A stretch of DNA of 64,000 bases from Aliiroseovarius sp. S1123 (lineage in GTDB: Bacteria; Pseudomonadota; Alphaproteobacteria; Rhodobacterales; Rhodobacteraceae). The stretch's first letter is position 1; every line of letters begins with the position of its first letter. This document shows, in pieces, positions 52,748-61,669 of this stretch. The stretch is taken from assembly GCF_023015885.1 (NCBI RefSeq), contig NZ_JALKBE010000007.1, positions 1 to 64,000 of the forward strand. Direction: 5' to 3'. Both the position numbers and the translations under genes were made by a program. The notes beneath the pieces are model-generated. The model was given only the letters and a program-made list of their open reading frames with translations, did not search any database and was not told the DNA's origin.

Positions 52748-52985
52748 TCTCGGACCGATAGATCCCTTCGGGCAGGTTCAGCGCCGCTGTTAGGTCGCGC
52801 AGCTGCGCAGGCGACAGAGTGATCTTGTGCACCTGATCGGTCCGCGGATCCCATTGCTCAAGCGTCACGCAATCGGCAAAGGCGTTGATGGTCACGTCCT
52901 CGTTCAGATAGGGGCCGTCGGCATCATCGCCCTCGTCCACAAGGGTGACGACGGTCGAGTCAAATTCGTGTTCGATGGTAAACAT
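52734..52985 (-). CDS. conserved small acidic protein, unknown function
   Basis: An 83-residue acidic protein starting [21 protein letters not shown], with a probable small beta-sheet fold followed by a helix ([20 protein letters not shown]). No domain is recognised. The ORF starts after no strong ribosome-binding site, but codon use is coding-like, and small proteins of this look are common in Rhodobacterales. It overlaps the glpK stop by 14 bases in convergent arrangement. Confidence 0.6.
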   Translation of the reverse strand: MFTIEHEFDSTVVTLVDEGDDADGPYLNEDVTINAFADCVTLEQWDPRTDQVHKITLSPAQLRDLTAALNLPEGIYRSEIKRG

Positions 52986-53062
52986 GATCCAAGTCTAGTC
53001 GCTTGGGCGACAAAGGCCAGAGTGATCTGGCGAAGCGCCGGTGCGGCGGCTATACATTTCCT

Positions 53063-53449
53063 ATGGGCAAGACAGATATGCAGCAATTCAGCGGGTTTCT
53101 GACCGACCGGGGATCGAAATATGCGGTCTCGGGCGGGCCGGTCAGCAGTCGCGCAGATGTGAAAGCGTTCTTGAAAACCCTGACCCGCGACAAACGCTAT
53201 GCCAAGGCCACGCACAACACCTGGGCGGCGATCCTGCCTGACGAGGGCGGCACGAAAGGCGATGATGGCGAGGCGGGTGCGGGCATGGTCATTCTGCGGA
53301 TGCTGGAACGCGAGGGCGTCACGGGCCACATCATCGTTGTGACCCGCTGGTTTGGCGGTACCAAGCTGGGCGGCGATCGGTTCCGCCGGGTGCAGGATGC
53401 GGTGCAGCACTATTTCGAACATGCAACGCTGAAGGGGGACACATGCTGA
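53063..53449 (+). CDS. yigZ: YigZ/IMPACT N-terminal-domain protein
   Basis: A 128-residue protein with the UPF0029 (IMPACT N-terminal) fold. Signature segments are DVKAFLKTLTRDKRYAKATHNTWAAIL, DEGGTKGDDGEAGAGMVILRMLERE and HIIVVTRWFGGTKLGGDRFRRVQDAV. YigZ of E. coli is about 205 residues; this copy lacks the C-terminal domain, so it is a single-domain form. ATG 53063 is the likely start. It overlaps dgkA by seven bases. Confidence 0.85.
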   Translation: MGKTDMQQFSGFLTDRGSKYAVSGGPVSSRADVKAFLKTLTRDKRYAKATHNTWAAILPDEGGTKGDDGEAGAGMVILRMLEREGVTGHIIVVTRWFGGTKLGGDRFRRVQDAVQHYFEHATLKGDTC

Positions 53450-53796
53450 AGGCTTTCCTGCGTCGGTTCTGGCAAAGATGCATCTGGTCCTGGGCCGGAT
53501 GGCGCGCCGCGTGGCGTACCGAAGCGTCCCTGTGGCAATGGACCGTCGTCTGCGTAATTTCCTGTGCGGCGGCGCTGTGGATGGACCTGACCCGCGGGGA
53601 AACCGCGCTGCTTCTGGCGCTGAGCGTGCTGGTGGTCGCGTCCGAGCTGATCAACACCGCAATTGAGCGCACCGTTGATCTGGTCACCCGCGAACAACAC
53701 GATCTTGCGCGCGAGGCCAAGGACACAGCCAGCGCGTTTGTCGCGCTGACGGCGATTGCCGGGGGCGTTGCTTGGTTGGTGATCCTGTTCGGCTGA
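53443..53796 (+). CDS. dgkA: diacylglycerol kinase (prokaryotic DgkA)
   Basis: A 117-residue, three-helix inner-membrane kinase that phosphorylates diacylglycerol in lipid recycling. The hallmark ELINTAIERTVDLVTREQHDLAREAKDTASAFV near residue 67 is complete, including the Glu, Asn and Asp/Lys residues of the active site. It starts within the last codons of yigZ, so the two are coupled. Confidence 0.95.
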   Translation: MLKAFLRRFWQRCIWSWAGWRAAWRTEASLWQWTVVCVISCAAALWMDLTRGETALLLALSVLVVASELINTAIERTVDLVTREQHDLAREAKDTASAFVALTAIAGGVAWLVILFG

Positions 53797-53824
53797 TCCG
53801 GCCCAGATAATCGGGGCCAGATAA

Positions 53825-54298
53825 TCAGGCTTGGCCGTTCCCGGCCTCTTCTTCCAGATGCAGCTTCATGTCGATCAGCACATGCTGAAGCGCCAGCGTC
53901 TCGCGCAGAAGGCGCTTGGCTTCGTTGATCGTGATGATCCCGTCTTCGATGGACTGTTGGTATTCTGCCATCAGCATCGCAAAGCGCTGCGACAGGGCAA
54001 TCACGTCGCTGTTTATCCCGCCTTCGGGGGAGTTCTTGCGCTCGGCATCATAGGAAATCGTGATCCCCTGAAGTTCGGCCAAGGCGCTGGTCACATGGGG
54101 GTAACGCGAGGCCTCTTCCAGTGCGGCAACGGCGTCGATGGGCATGAAACGGTCGGCGTGTTCTTCGCTATCGGAATAGTAACGTCCCAGAGTCGCCTTG
54201 GATTTACCAGTGACAGAACAGGCCGCTTCCAAGCCCACGTCCTTCCCCAGCGCCTCTGTATGTTTTTTCAGATAGCTTCCAACACCAGCCATACTCAT
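53825..54298 (-). CDS. phage CII-like helix-turn-helix protein
   Basis: A 157-residue protein. ATG 54298 follows AGGGGAAT, giving MSMAGVGSYLKKHTEALGKDVGLEAACSVTGKSKATLGRYYSD, which looks like the N-terminal helix-turn-helix of the phage regulatory CII/CP76 family. The remainder is helical, ending LRETLALQHVLIDMKLHLEEEAG. No other phage gene is adjacent, so this is probably a domesticated regulator. The 5' leader has a TCCCCA/TGGGGA hairpin (54311-54330) and, further up, a CCATTA/TAATGG dyad (54348-54368) in an AT-rich stretch. Confidence 0.6.
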   Translation of the reverse strand: MSMAGVGSYLKKHTEALGKDVGLEAACSVTGKSKATLGRYYSDSEEHADRFMPIDAVAALEEASRYPHVTSALAELQGITISYDAERKNSPEGGINSDVIALSQRFAMLMAEYQQSIEDGIITINEAKRLLRETLALQHVLIDMKLHLEEEAGNGQA

Positions 54299-54666
54299 AT
54301 TCCCCTGTCGTCCCCATATGCGTGTGGGGAATTCCATATCTCTTTTCCCATTATTTTGACGGTAATGGAATGGCTTATTTCTGAGGTGTAGCGAGTTCTT
54401 TTTTGCTGTTTGCGAGTGAGAGAGTTTCGTGACAAGTGCCCGGCGCCACCAGCGTCGGCAAGAAAGGCCCCGCGGTCAGTATTCCGTTGGGGGTGTGGGT
54501 GAAGGCCTGCATGAGAAAGCGGGATGCGAATTGTTTCCCAGTACAACGGTCATTTCCATCCCCGGGCTTTGCCCATCGACCGGATTTGTGTGCGCATCCG
54601 CTTTCTCCTTTTCGGCACGCCCCGAGACGGGTTGAACCGTCCGCGCAGGCCGCGTAATTCAGGGGT
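54299..54666. other. long non-coding stretch between the CII-like gene and tdk
   Basis: This stretch of about 370 bases carries no convincing long gene. Its left part is AT-rich and holds the leader hairpin (54311-54330) and dyad (54348-54368) of the CII-like gene. On the minus strand, a 15-codon ORF (54550-54597) with an AAGGAG-type ribosome-binding site is visible. Between 54400 and 54545 the minus strand has high GC at third positions in one frame without a start or stop that makes a gene, possibly a decayed coding region. Confidence 0.5.
54550..54597 (-). CDS. 15-residue basic mini-ORF
   Basis: ATG at 54595-54597 follows AAAAGGAGAAAGCGG, a good ribosome-binding site. It encodes a basic 15-residue peptide (MRTQIRSMGKARGWK) ending in TGA. 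It may be the remnant of a longer gene or a true small peptide. No family is recognised. Confidence 0.25.
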   Translation of the reverse strand: MRTQIRSMGKARGWK

Positions 54667-55245
54667 ATGGCAAAGCTCTATTTTCACTATTCGACCATGA
54701 ACGCGGGGAAATCGACCCTGCTGCTGCAGGCCAGCTATAACTATCATGAACGCGGGATGCAGACCTATCTGATCACGGCGCAATTCGATAATCGCGCGGG
54801 CGAGGCGCGGATCGGCAGCCGGATTGGGATCGGCGCGGAAGCAGATACCTTTGCCGTAGGCGAGGATCTTTATGACAAGATTGCACGTAGGCGGGCGGCG
54901 GGTCCCTGTGCCTGTGTGTTCATTGACGAAGCGCAGTTCCTAAGCCGCGATCAGGTCTGGCAGCTGGCGCGTGCGGTGGATGATCTGGGTGTGCCGGTGA
55001 TGTGCTACGGGTTGCGGGTGGACTTTCAAGGCAACCTGTTCCCGGGCTCGGCCGCGCTGTTGGCGCTGGCGGATGAGATGCGCGAAGTACGCACGATCTG
55101 TCACTGCGGAAAGAAGGCCACGATGGTGGTGCGGCAGGACGATCAGGGGCGCGTGCTGACCGATGGCGATCAGGTGCAGATTGGTGGGAACGAGACCTAT
55201 GTCTCGCTCTGCCGCCGCCACTGGCGCGAGGCCACCGGAAGCTAA
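54667..55245 (+). CDS. tdk: thymidine kinase
   Basis: A 192-residue type II thymidine kinase for pyrimidine salvage. The P-loop is YSTMNAGKSTLLLQ at residues 7-20, Walker B is CVFIDEAQFLSRDQVW near residue 83, and the lasso/zinc region has ICHCGKKATMVVRQ with the C-terminal LCRRHWREA providing further Cys/His ligands. It is an isolated gene. Confidence 0.95.
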   Translation: MAKLYFHYSTMNAGKSTLLLQASYNYHERGMQTYLITAQFDNRAGEARIGSRIGIGAEADTFAVGEDLYDKIARRRAAGPCACVFIDEAQFLSRDQVWQLARAVDDLGVPVMCYGLRVDFQGNLFPGSAALLALADEMREVRTICHCGKKATMVVRQDDQGRVLTDGDQVQIGGNETYVSLCRRHWREATGS

Positions 55246-55280
55246 GGTTCCCAAAGGAGCGCCTGCGGCGCGCTTGATGG

Positions 55281-55337
55281 CCTGTCGCAGTGCGACAGGC
55301 GGTGCCTCCGGCAGAGGTATTTTGGGCAAGAGGAAAG
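55281..55337 (+). repeat. dispersed intergenic repeat, diverged copy D
   Basis: CCTGTCGC-AGT-GCGACAGG (55281-55299) is followed by a core-like segment (about 55315-55337, AGGTATTTTGGGCAAGAGG) that matches the cores at 9253, 40278 and 60358 only loosely. It lies between the stops of the convergent tdk and reductase genes. Confidence 0.5.
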
Positions 55338-56291
55338 TTAGACGGGGGTGAGCGGGGGCTCGCCACGTGCGAACGCCTCGACATTGTCCATTGCCAGCAT
55401 GCCCATATCGGTCCGCACTTCCAACGTTGCGGTCCCCAGATGGGGCAGCAGGGTCACGTCCTCGCGGTCAGTGAGGGCCTTGGGTACTTTGGGTTCGAAC
55501 TCGTAGACATCCAGACCCGCGCCTGCGATCTGGCCGTGTTCCAGAGCGTCGATCAGGGCGGCTTCGCGGACGACTTCTCCGCGGGCGATGTTGATCAGAA
55601 GCGCATGGGGCAGCATGGCGGCGAACGTGTCTTTGTCGATCAGGTGTTGTGTCTCGGCCCCGCCCGGAACGGCGATGACAAGGATGTCTGCTTCGCGGGC
55701 GACGTCTTCAATGCTGGGCAGTTGCTGTGCAGGCAGGTCAGGCGTTTTGGGCGAGCGATTGTAGAAGACCACCTTCATGCCGAAACCGAAATGACAGCGT
55801 TTGGCGATTGCCTCGCCAATGCGACCCATGCCGATGATGCCGACGGTTTTCCCGGACACATGCATGCCCAGAAGCTGTGTTGGGTGCCAGCCTTCCCACG
55901 CGCCCTTGCGTAGCATGCGTTCGCCTTCTCCGGCCCGGCGGGCGGTCATCAGGATCAGGGTCATGGCCGTGTCGGCAGTAGCATCAGTGACCGCGCCGGG
56001 GGTGTTTGTCACCAGAAGTCCGTGAGCCTTGGCAGCAATCACGTCGATATGGTTGTAACCCACGCCGAAATTCGCCAGCAGTTTGGAGCGGATGGGGCCT
56101 GCGTCTTTGAAAATGTCGGCGGTATAGAGGTCGCCCAGCGTCGGCAGGACAATGTCGTAGTCGCGCAGGCTCGCGATCATCTCGTCCCGCGTCATGGGGG
56201 TGGTGATGTCGCGCACAGTCGTGTCGAAGGCCGCGCGGGCGCGGGTCAGGACGGCGTCGGGCAGAGGGCGCGAAATGAAAAGGCTCAGCAC
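55338..56291 (-). CDS. 2-hydroxyacid dehydrogenase (glyoxylate/hydroxypyruvate reductase type)
   Basis: A 317-residue D-isomer-specific dehydrogenase. GTG 56291 is the likely start, overlapping the csaA stop; the frame from 56519 is a shadow of csaA. Marks are ANFGVGYNHIDVIAAKAHGLLVTNTPGAVTDATADTAMTL, the NAD(P) loop VGIIGMGRIGEAIAKR with FYNRS after the second strand, favouring NADPH, ARGEVVREAALIDAL and the catalytic His in LPHLGTATLEVR. It reduces glyoxylate or hydroxypyruvate in C2 and serine metabolism. Probably co-transcribed with proC and csaA. Confidence 0.9.
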   Translation of the reverse strand: MLSLFISRPLPDAVLTRARAAFDTTVRDITTPMTRDEMIASLRDYDIVLPTLGDLYTADIFKDAGPIRSKLLANFGVGYNHIDVIAAKAHGLLVTNTPGAVTDATADTAMTLILMTARRAGEGERMLRKGAWEGWHPTQLLGMHVSGKTVGIIGMGRIGEAIAKRCHFGFGMKVVFYNRSPKTPDLPAQQLPSIEDVAREADILVIAVPGGAETQHLIDKDTFAAMLPHALLINIARGEVVREAALIDALEHGQIAGAGLDVYEFEPKVPKALTDREDVTLLPHLGTATLEVRTDMGMLAMDNVEAFARGEPPLTPV

Positions 56292-56623
56292 AAGCGTGCT
56301 CCGTCCGGGGTGTCTTTGTCTGGTGTGATCAGGCCGACATTCCCGTCTGCGTCGTAGAGGCCAAGGATGAGAACTTCCGACCGCATTGGCCCAATTTGGC
56401 GCGGTGGGAAGTTCACCACGCCCAGCACGGATTTGCCCACCAGATCTTCGGGCGCGTAATGCTGCGTGATCTGGGCCGAGCTTTTGCGTTCGCCAATCTC
56501 TGGGCCGAAATCGACCCACAGCTTGATGGCGGGCTTGCGGGCTTCGGGGAAGGGTTCGGCGCGCACGATGGTGCCCTTGCGGATGTCGATCTTCAGGAAG
56601 TCGTCGAAATTGATTTCAGCCAT
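56285..56623 (-). CDS. csaA: CsaA-type tRNA-binding / chaperone protein
   Basis: A 112-residue single OB-fold protein of the CsaA/tRNA-binding domain family. It holds FDDFLKIDIRKGTIVRAEPFPEARKPAIKLWVDFG and the signature SAQITQHYAPEDLVGKSVLGVVNFPPRQIG. CsaA proteins bind tRNA and preproteins. ATG 56623 overlaps the end of proC by eight bases; a TTG two codons upstream is possible. The stop overlaps the hydroxyacid dehydrogenase start. Confidence 0.92.
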   Translation of the reverse strand: MAEINFDDFLKIDIRKGTIVRAEPFPEARKPAIKLWVDFGPEIGERKSSAQITQHYAPEDLVGKSVLGVVNFPPRQIGPMRSEVLILGLYDADGNVGLITPDKDTPDGARLC

Positions 56624-57431
56624 TGGCAAGCTCCTTGGAGCGGTCGGCGGCGGCTTTCACCGCGCGGGTCAGAAGGTCGGGGAAACCAGTGTCCTCATTC
56701 ATCAGGACGGACAGAGCGGCGGCGGTGGTGCCGCCGGGGCTGGTGACGTTGATGCGCAGTTGAGCAGGGTCGTCGTCGGCCTCTTCCGCCAGTGCACCCG
56801 CGCCACCCACGGTGGCTTTGGCCAGTTGCATGGAAAGCTCTTCCGATAGACCTTGCTTGACGCCTGCGGCGGCCAGCGTTTCGATCAAGTGGAACACATA
56901 GGCGGGGCCAGAGCCCGAGACGGCGGTGACGGCGTCCATCTGGTGTTCCCCGTCCAGCCGGACGACCTGACCGACGGCGGACAAAAGCGCTTGGGCCAGA
57001 TCCATGTCCGCAACGCTGGCATGATCATTGCCGCAAATCGCCGTAATCCCGCGCCCGATGGCCGCAGGGGTGTTGGGCATGGCACGGATGATCGGGGTCT
57101 GGTCGCCCAGCATGTCCTCATAAGTCGAGATCGGGGTGCCTGCCGCTACCGACAGGAACAGGGTCGTGCCATTGCCGAGCGCTTTCAGGGTCGGCAGCGC
57201 CTCGGCCATCATTTGCGGTTTCACGGCGATCAGCACGATGGCGGGGTTTTCGGGCAGCGTCGTATTCAGGTTCAGCCCGTCCAGCGATTGCAGCCAGTCC
57301 GACGGGTAGGGGTCGTTCACCCAGACCGAGCTTGTCGGCAACCCGTCGGACAGCCAGCCTTCCAGCATGGCCGACCCCATCTTGCCGCAACCCAGAAGCA
57401 CCAGTCCGCGTGATCTTACCTGTTCCATCAT
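56616..57431 (-). CDS. proC: pyrroline-5-carboxylate reductase
   Basis: A 271-residue enzyme for the last step of proline synthesis. The NAD(P) motif LVLLGCGKMGSAMLEGWL is near the N terminus, VLIAVKPQMM near residue 72, and the C-terminal signature DAVTAVSGSGPAYVFHLIETLAAAGVKQGL near residue 160 with TSPGGTTAAALSVL near residue 230. The start is one of the ATGs at 57431 or 57428; the ATG at 57455 is further from the conserved beginning. First gene of a proC-csaA-dehydrogenase chain. Confidence 0.94.
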   Translation of the reverse strand: MMEQVRSRGLVLLGCGKMGSAMLEGWLSDGLPTSSVWVNDPYPSDWLQSLDGLNLNTTLPENPAIVLIAVKPQMMAEALPTLKALGNGTTLFLSVAAGTPISTYEDMLGDQTPIIRAMPNTPAAIGRGITAICGNDHASVADMDLAQALLSAVGQVVRLDGEHQMDAVTAVSGSGPAYVFHLIETLAAAGVKQGLSEELSMQLAKATVGGAGALAEEADDDPAQLRINVTSPGGTTAAALSVLMNEDTGFPDLLTRAVKAAADRSKELANG

Positions 57432-57550
57432 GATGTTGCCCCATCCCGTGTTCATTTGACGTGCGAGATTAGAGCGCAGTGCGGGCGGCGCAAGCTGAAA
57501 CCGCGCCCGAAGGCGCGGCTGGCTTTAGTGAGTGGTGGTTAATGGTGGGG

Positions 57551-58054
57551 TTAGGCGCGCCCGTAGGCCTCGGCGATGGCGACCTGAAGTGCGTCTTCGA
57601 CGCTGCGGTCGGTCCATGCGACCAGCTGGAACGCGGGGTAGAAACGTTCCGATGCGGACACGGCCGAGGCGATCAGGCGGTCGATCTGCTCGGGCGCTGC
57701 AAACTGTCCGCCCGTCAGAGGTAGGCCGTAACGCCAGACCATCAAGCGCTGCTCTTCCCAATAGGTGAAGGCGCCAGTCCAGCACTGGTCGTTGATGCGA
57801 TTCAGGGCATCATAGACGCGTGGCAGGCTGTCTTCGGGCGGTTCCATTTCGAAAGTGCAGATCAGGCGCAGGGTTTCGTCATAGGGCGACCAGGCCAACG
57901 TGATCGAATAGGTGCGCCACTGGCCTTCAACCGCCATGGCAATCTGATCCTCGGCGACGCGGTCGAACTCCCACGCGTGGTGTTCCGCGATGGTTTCGAC
58001 GATGTCGATTGGGTGAAGATCTTCGCTTTCGATGTACTGCTCGGTTGCGGCCAT
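57551..58054 (-). CDS. YbjN-family protein
   Basis: A 167-residue protein matching the YbjN sensory/type III chaperone-like family. It has ESEDLHPIDIVETIAEHHAWEFDRVAEDQIAMAVEGQWRTYSITLAWSPYDETLRLICTFEMEPPE and an alpha-helical C terminus. ATG 58054 follows GGGGGGCAT. YbjN proteins are linked to envelope stress and motility control in enterobacteria; the role here is unknown. It lies between proC and lolC on the opposite strand to lolC. Confidence 0.85.
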   Translation of the reverse strand: MAATEQYIESEDLHPIDIVETIAEHHAWEFDRVAEDQIAMAVEGQWRTYSITLAWSPYDETLRLICTFEMEPPEDSLPRVYDALNRINDQCWTGAFTYWEEQRLMVWRYGLPLTGGQFAAPEQIDRLIASAVSASERFYPAFQLVAWTDRSVEDALQVAIAEAYGRA

Positions 58055-58369
58055 GATATGCCCCCCATTGGTTTCAACATTTGTGACGGGGTCGTGGCAG
58101 CGACCGCTAATGGCCACAAATGCTTGATGCCTGTACAAGGTTCGGCGTTCTTTGCGCCTTGCCTTACTAGATATGGTGTCACCCAGATTTCTCTCTGTAA
58201 AGTGAAACTTTGCGCGTTAAGCGAGTTGTCCACAGAAAACTTTTGTTTCTCCACAGGTTAACGGATTCTTGGTGGAGTGGCGGTTTCAGGCCGCAATCGG
58301 GTCTGGTGCTTGACCTTGCCGCCCAGAACCCCCAGTTTGGCGCAAATATTAATCCGTCAGGAGCCCCAG

Positions 58370-59656
58370 TTGCCCAAGCGAACAGCCCCGTTTTCCCGTT
58401 TCGAATGGCAGATTGCGTGGCGGTATCTGCGCGCGCGTCGTGCTGAAGGTGGCGTCAGCACCATGACGTGGATCAGCTTGATCGGCATCACCTTGGCGGT
58501 GGCTGCCCTGATCATCACGCTGGCGGTGCGTACCGGGTTCCGGGATGAATTCGTCGATACCATTCTTGGCGCCAATGCCCATGTCGAGGTTTTCGCACAC
58601 AGCCGCGTCACCGCGAATGGCGGGTTGGATCGCACGATCTCGAACTATGAAGACTGGGCGGATCGGATCATGACCGTGCCGGGGGTCGTCCGCGCGGCGC
58701 CTTTGGTCAAAGGGCAGGTCATGGCAAACCGGGGGCAGTATAATGCCGGGGTCGAGGTCTTCGGGATCGCCTATGAAGACATCTTAACCATCCCGCGCAT
58801 TGTCGAACCCGAAAGCTCGGCCGGTGCGTTGTCTGATTTCGAAAGTGGCGTGGCTATTGGTTCGGGCGTGGCGGCGGAATTGAATGTCGGGATCGGGGAC
58901 AAGATCAAAATCATCTCGCCCAACGGGGTGAAGACGGCGTTTGGCACCAGCCCGCGGGTGAATGCCTACGAAGTCACCTATATCTTCACCGCCGGCCGCT
59001 GGGACATCGACCGCACCCGCGTCTACCTGCCCATCGCCGAGGCCCAGAGCTTTTTCAATCGCGAAGGGTTGGCCGATGAGATCGAGGTGATGGTCGAGGA
59101 TCCGGAAGGCATCGACAAACTGCTCATGCCGATCATGGAGGCCGTCGAAGACCCCAGTGGTGTCTGGACATGGCGCGACCGTTCGGGCGCGTTTCTGCGG
59201 GCCTTGGATATGGAAGACAACGTCATGTTCATCATCCTGTCCGTGCTTGTGCTGATCGCGTCGATGAACATCACCTCTGGCCTGATCATGCTGGTGAAGA
59301 ACAAGGGGCGCGATATCGGCATCCTGCGCACGATGGGTCTGACCGAAGGATCCATTCTGCGGGTGTTCTTCCTGTGCGGGTCGCTGACGGGGATTGTCGG
59401 GACGATTGCTGGCGTGATCCTTGGCTGCCTGTTCGCATTGAACATCGACACTGTGTTTGCGGTGGTGAACTATTTCTCGGGCGGAGGCGTCTGGGATCCG
59501 TCGATCCGGGGCATCTATCACTTGCCTGCAAAGCTTGAGTTCTGGGATGTCGCCTCGGCCGTTGGCCTGTCGCTGACACTGTCCTTCGTTGTGACCCTGT
59601 TCCCGGCGCGAAAGGCCGCGCGGATGAACCCGGTGGAGGCACTGCGCTATGAGTGA
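58370..59656 (+). CDS. lolC: lipoprotein-releasing ABC transporter permease LolC/LolE (TTG start)
   Basis: A 428-residue permease with the LolC/E layout. A first helix ([27 protein letters not shown], about 32-58) is followed by a large periplasmic domain (about 60-285) and three C-terminal helices in the FtsX-type domain ([39 protein letters not shown]). It extracts lipoproteins from the inner membrane with LolD. TTG 58370 follows CAGGAG and gives the family-typical start; the longer frame from 58277 is not supported. Its end overlaps lolD by eight bases. Confidence 0.93.
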   Translation: MPKRTAPFSRFEWQIAWRYLRARRAEGGVSTMTWISLIGITLAVAALIITLAVRTGFRDEFVDTILGANAHVEVFAHSRVTANGGLDRTISNYEDWADRIMTVPGVVRAAPLVKGQVMANRGQYNAGVEVFGIAYEDILTIPRIVEPESSAGALSDFESGVAIGSGVAAELNVGIGDKIKIISPNGVKTAFGTSPRVNAYEVTYIFTAGRWDIDRTRVYLPIAEAQSFFNREGLADEIEVMVEDPEGIDKLLMPIMEAVEDPSGVWTWRDRSGAFLRALDMEDNVMFIILSVLVLIASMNITSGLIMLVKNKGRDIGILRTMGLTEGSILRVFFLCGSLTGIVGTIAGVILGCLFALNIDTVFAVVNYFSGGGVWDPSIRGIYHLPAKLEFWDVASAVGLSLTLSFVVTLFPARKAARMNPVEALRYE

Positions 59657-60326
59657 CACGGTTCTGACCCTCTCGGGTATCACCAAGACCTATAACGAGG
59701 GCACGCCGGGCGAAATCCGTGTGCTGCGCGGCGCAAACCTGTCGATAGCCAAGGGCGAGGTTGTGGCGCTGGTTGCGCCCTCGGGATCCGGCAAGTCGAC
59801 GCTTCTGCATATCGCGGGGCTTCTGGACGCGGCTGATGCGGGTGAAGTGTCGATCAACGGACAAAAGATGGATGGCCAGTCTGATCGCCGCCGCACCGCC
59901 ACCCGGCGCAACGAGGTGGGCTTTGTCTATCAGTTCCACCACCTGCTTCCGGAATTTACCGCGCTGGAGAACATTGTTCTGCCGCAGCTGGCGAACGGCG
60001 TGGGCGAACGTGTCGCGCGCGATCACGCGATGGAGTTGATGGCCCGCGTGGGTGTTGACAGTCGCGCAACTCATCGCCCGGCGGAACTGTCCGGCGGCGA
60101 GCAGCAGCGCGTTGCGTTTTGCCGGGCACTGGCCAACCGGCCTGCGCTGCTTTTGGCGGATGAGCCGACGGGGAATCTTGACCCAGGCACCGCCGACACA
60201 GTGTTTGCGGCTCTGATGGAGCTTGTGCGCGACACGGGCCTGTCGGCACTGATCGCCACGCACAATCTGGAGCTGGCCGCGCGTATGGATCGCACCTTGC
60301 GTCTTGATGGCGGCGAGATCTTGTGA
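59649..60326 (+). CDS. lolD: lipoprotein-releasing ABC transporter ATPase
   Basis: A 225-residue ATPase. Walker A is [18 protein letters not shown] near residue 39, the Q-loop lies in [25 protein letters not shown] near residue 92 (the MacB/LolD type), the signature [16 protein letters not shown] near residue 143, and Walker [17 protein letters not shown] near residue 165. It powers LolC. Note APSGSGKST with Ala where Gly is usual; this does not disrupt the P-loop. Confidence 0.96.
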   Translation: MSDTVLTLSGITKTYNEGTPGEIRVLRGANLSIAKGEVVALVAPSGSGKSTLLHIAGLLDAADAGEVSINGQKMDGQSDRRRTATRRNEVGFVYQFHHLLPEFTALENIVLPQLANGVGERVARDHAMELMARVGVDSRATHRPAELSGGEQQRVAFCRALANRPALLLADEPTGNLDPGTADTVFAALMELVRDTGLSALIATHNLELAARMDRTLRLDGGEIL

Positions 60327-60357
60327 GGCGCCTGTCGCGGATTTCATGCCTTCGGCG

Positions 60358-60382
60358 AGGATATTTGTGACAAGAAAATGCG
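60358..60382 (+). repeat. dispersed intergenic repeat, copy C (core only)
   Basis: These 25 bases are identical to 40283-40307 and match the reverse complement of 9253-9276 closely. They begin AGGATATTTG and end AAAATGCG. It lies 31 bases after the lolD stop. The hairpin arms of copies A and B are missing here. Confidence 0.85.
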
Positions 60383-60482
60383 TACGCGCGCCCTCGCAAT
60401 CTCTGACATTCGCGTGAACCCTGATTGCGCGTCCGCGCGGGATCGGCAATCTGGCAGGCATAAATCTCTGCCGGAGCTTCCG

Positions 60483-61124
60483 ATGCGTATCCTGACCGCG
60501 ACCCTTGCCCTGACCCTGTCGGCCTCGATGGCCACGGCGGGCCCGGTGAACTTCAACGCGTGGCGCACGCATTGGTTTGCCTTCTTTTCGAAAGTCACAT
60601 TCGCAGCGTCCGAGGGCGCGATTGGAGTGACGGCGGATGGATCGGTGTCGATCACCTATGACCGACTGGCCCCCAAGGATTGGGACGCACGCAGGGCCAG
60701 TTGGCGTTGGGCGGTGGACAGTTCGGTCCCGGCAACGGATCTGCGCCAGAAGGGCGGGGATGACCGCAACCTTGCGCTCTATTTCGCCTTCCTGCCGAAG
60801 GCCGAGGCCGAACGTCTGCAAAGCACCCGCAGCCTGCGCAAGCTTCTGAACCATCCCGAGGGCCGCGTGCTGGTCTATGTTTGGGGCGGCGATCACAAAC
60901 GCGGGGCGGTGCTGGGATCGCCCTATCTGGGGCCGCGCGGCAAGACCATCGTGCTGCGCCCGTCGGGCATCGGATCACATGCGGAAACTGTCGATCTGGC
61001 CACCGATTATCGCCGCGCTTTCGGGGACGCCCCCGAGGCACTGGTCGCGCTGGCCCTGTCGGCAGACAGCGACGACACGGATGTGGTCATGCAGGGGCAG
61101 GTCAGTAATTTGCGTTTGCAATGA
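60483..61124 (+). CDS. DUF3047-type secreted protein
   Basis: A 213-residue protein. ATG 60483 follows GGAGCTTCCG and starts a signal peptide (MRILTATLALTLSASMATA, cleavage near residue 19). The mature part (WAVDSSVPATDLRQKGGDDRNLALYFAF, LVYVWGGDHKRGAVLGSPYLGPRGKTIVLRP, ALSADSDDTDVV) resembles the DUF3047 family of periplasmic proteins. A longer frame from 60378 runs through a repeat. Function unknown. It precedes the cytochrome lipoprotein gene by 76 bases. Confidence 0.8.
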   Translation: MRILTATLALTLSASMATAGPVNFNAWRTHWFAFFSKVTFAASEGAIGVTADGSVSITYDRLAPKDWDARRASWRWAVDSSVPATDLRQKGGDDRNLALYFAFLPKAEAERLQSTRSLRKLLNHPEGRVLVYVWGGDHKRGAVLGSPYLGPRGKTIVLRPSGIGSHAETVDLATDYRRAFGDAPEALVALALSADSDDTDVVMQGQVSNLRLQ

Positions 61125-61200
61125 CCTAGGGTTGCACGTAGACGCAGGCGTGGTAGAATCACGCCAAAGCAAGCCCTTAGAAAGGCAACAGGGTTCCCCA

Positions 61201-61611
61201 ATGCGCCGCGCAGCACCTCTTCTTCTGATCCTTCTTGCTGCCTGTCAGCCACAGGACATCTTCCGCACCAATGCCAAGCCCAGGGTTCAGGACGTGTCCG
61301 ACCTGACTGGGGCCGAGATCTATGCCGAAAACTGCGCCGCCTGCCACGGTGATGACGCCAAGGGCGGCGTTTATCCCAGCGCGCCGGGCCTGACCAAATT
61401 GACCGCCAAACACGGCGGCACCTTCCCGACCCGCTATGTCATGTCGACCATCGATGGCTATGCCAAAGGCACCCAACGCGGCCCCATGCCCGAATTCGGC
61501 GCGCTTCTGGATAGCGAGATGGAGGTCTGGGTGGACGAAAAAGGCGTGATGACCCCGACGCCAGCTGCGCTGGTAAGGCTGGCAGAGTATTTGGAGTCTG
61601 TGCAGGACTGA
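61201..61611 (+). CDS. c-type cytochrome lipoprotein
   Basis: A 136-residue protein. The signal MRRAAPLLLILLAACQ carries a lipobox with lipidated Cys15. The cytochrome c domain has the haem site CAACH in LTGAEIYAENCAACHGDDAKGG near residue 45 and a probable Met ligand in PMPEFG near residue 97. It would be tethered to a membrane facing the periplasm and carry electrons. No oxidase or dehydrogenase partner is adjacent. Confidence 0.92.
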   Translation: MRRAAPLLLILLAACQPQDIFRTNAKPRVQDVSDLTGAEIYAENCAACHGDDAKGGVYPSAPGLTKLTAKHGGTFPTRYVMSTIDGYAKGTQRGPMPEFGALLDSEMEVWVDEKGVMTPTPAALVRLAEYLESVQD

Positions 61612-61669
61612 TCTGCGCGTGGCTTAGCCCCACGACACAACTTTCTCCCGCATGTCATGTGAAATAGAG

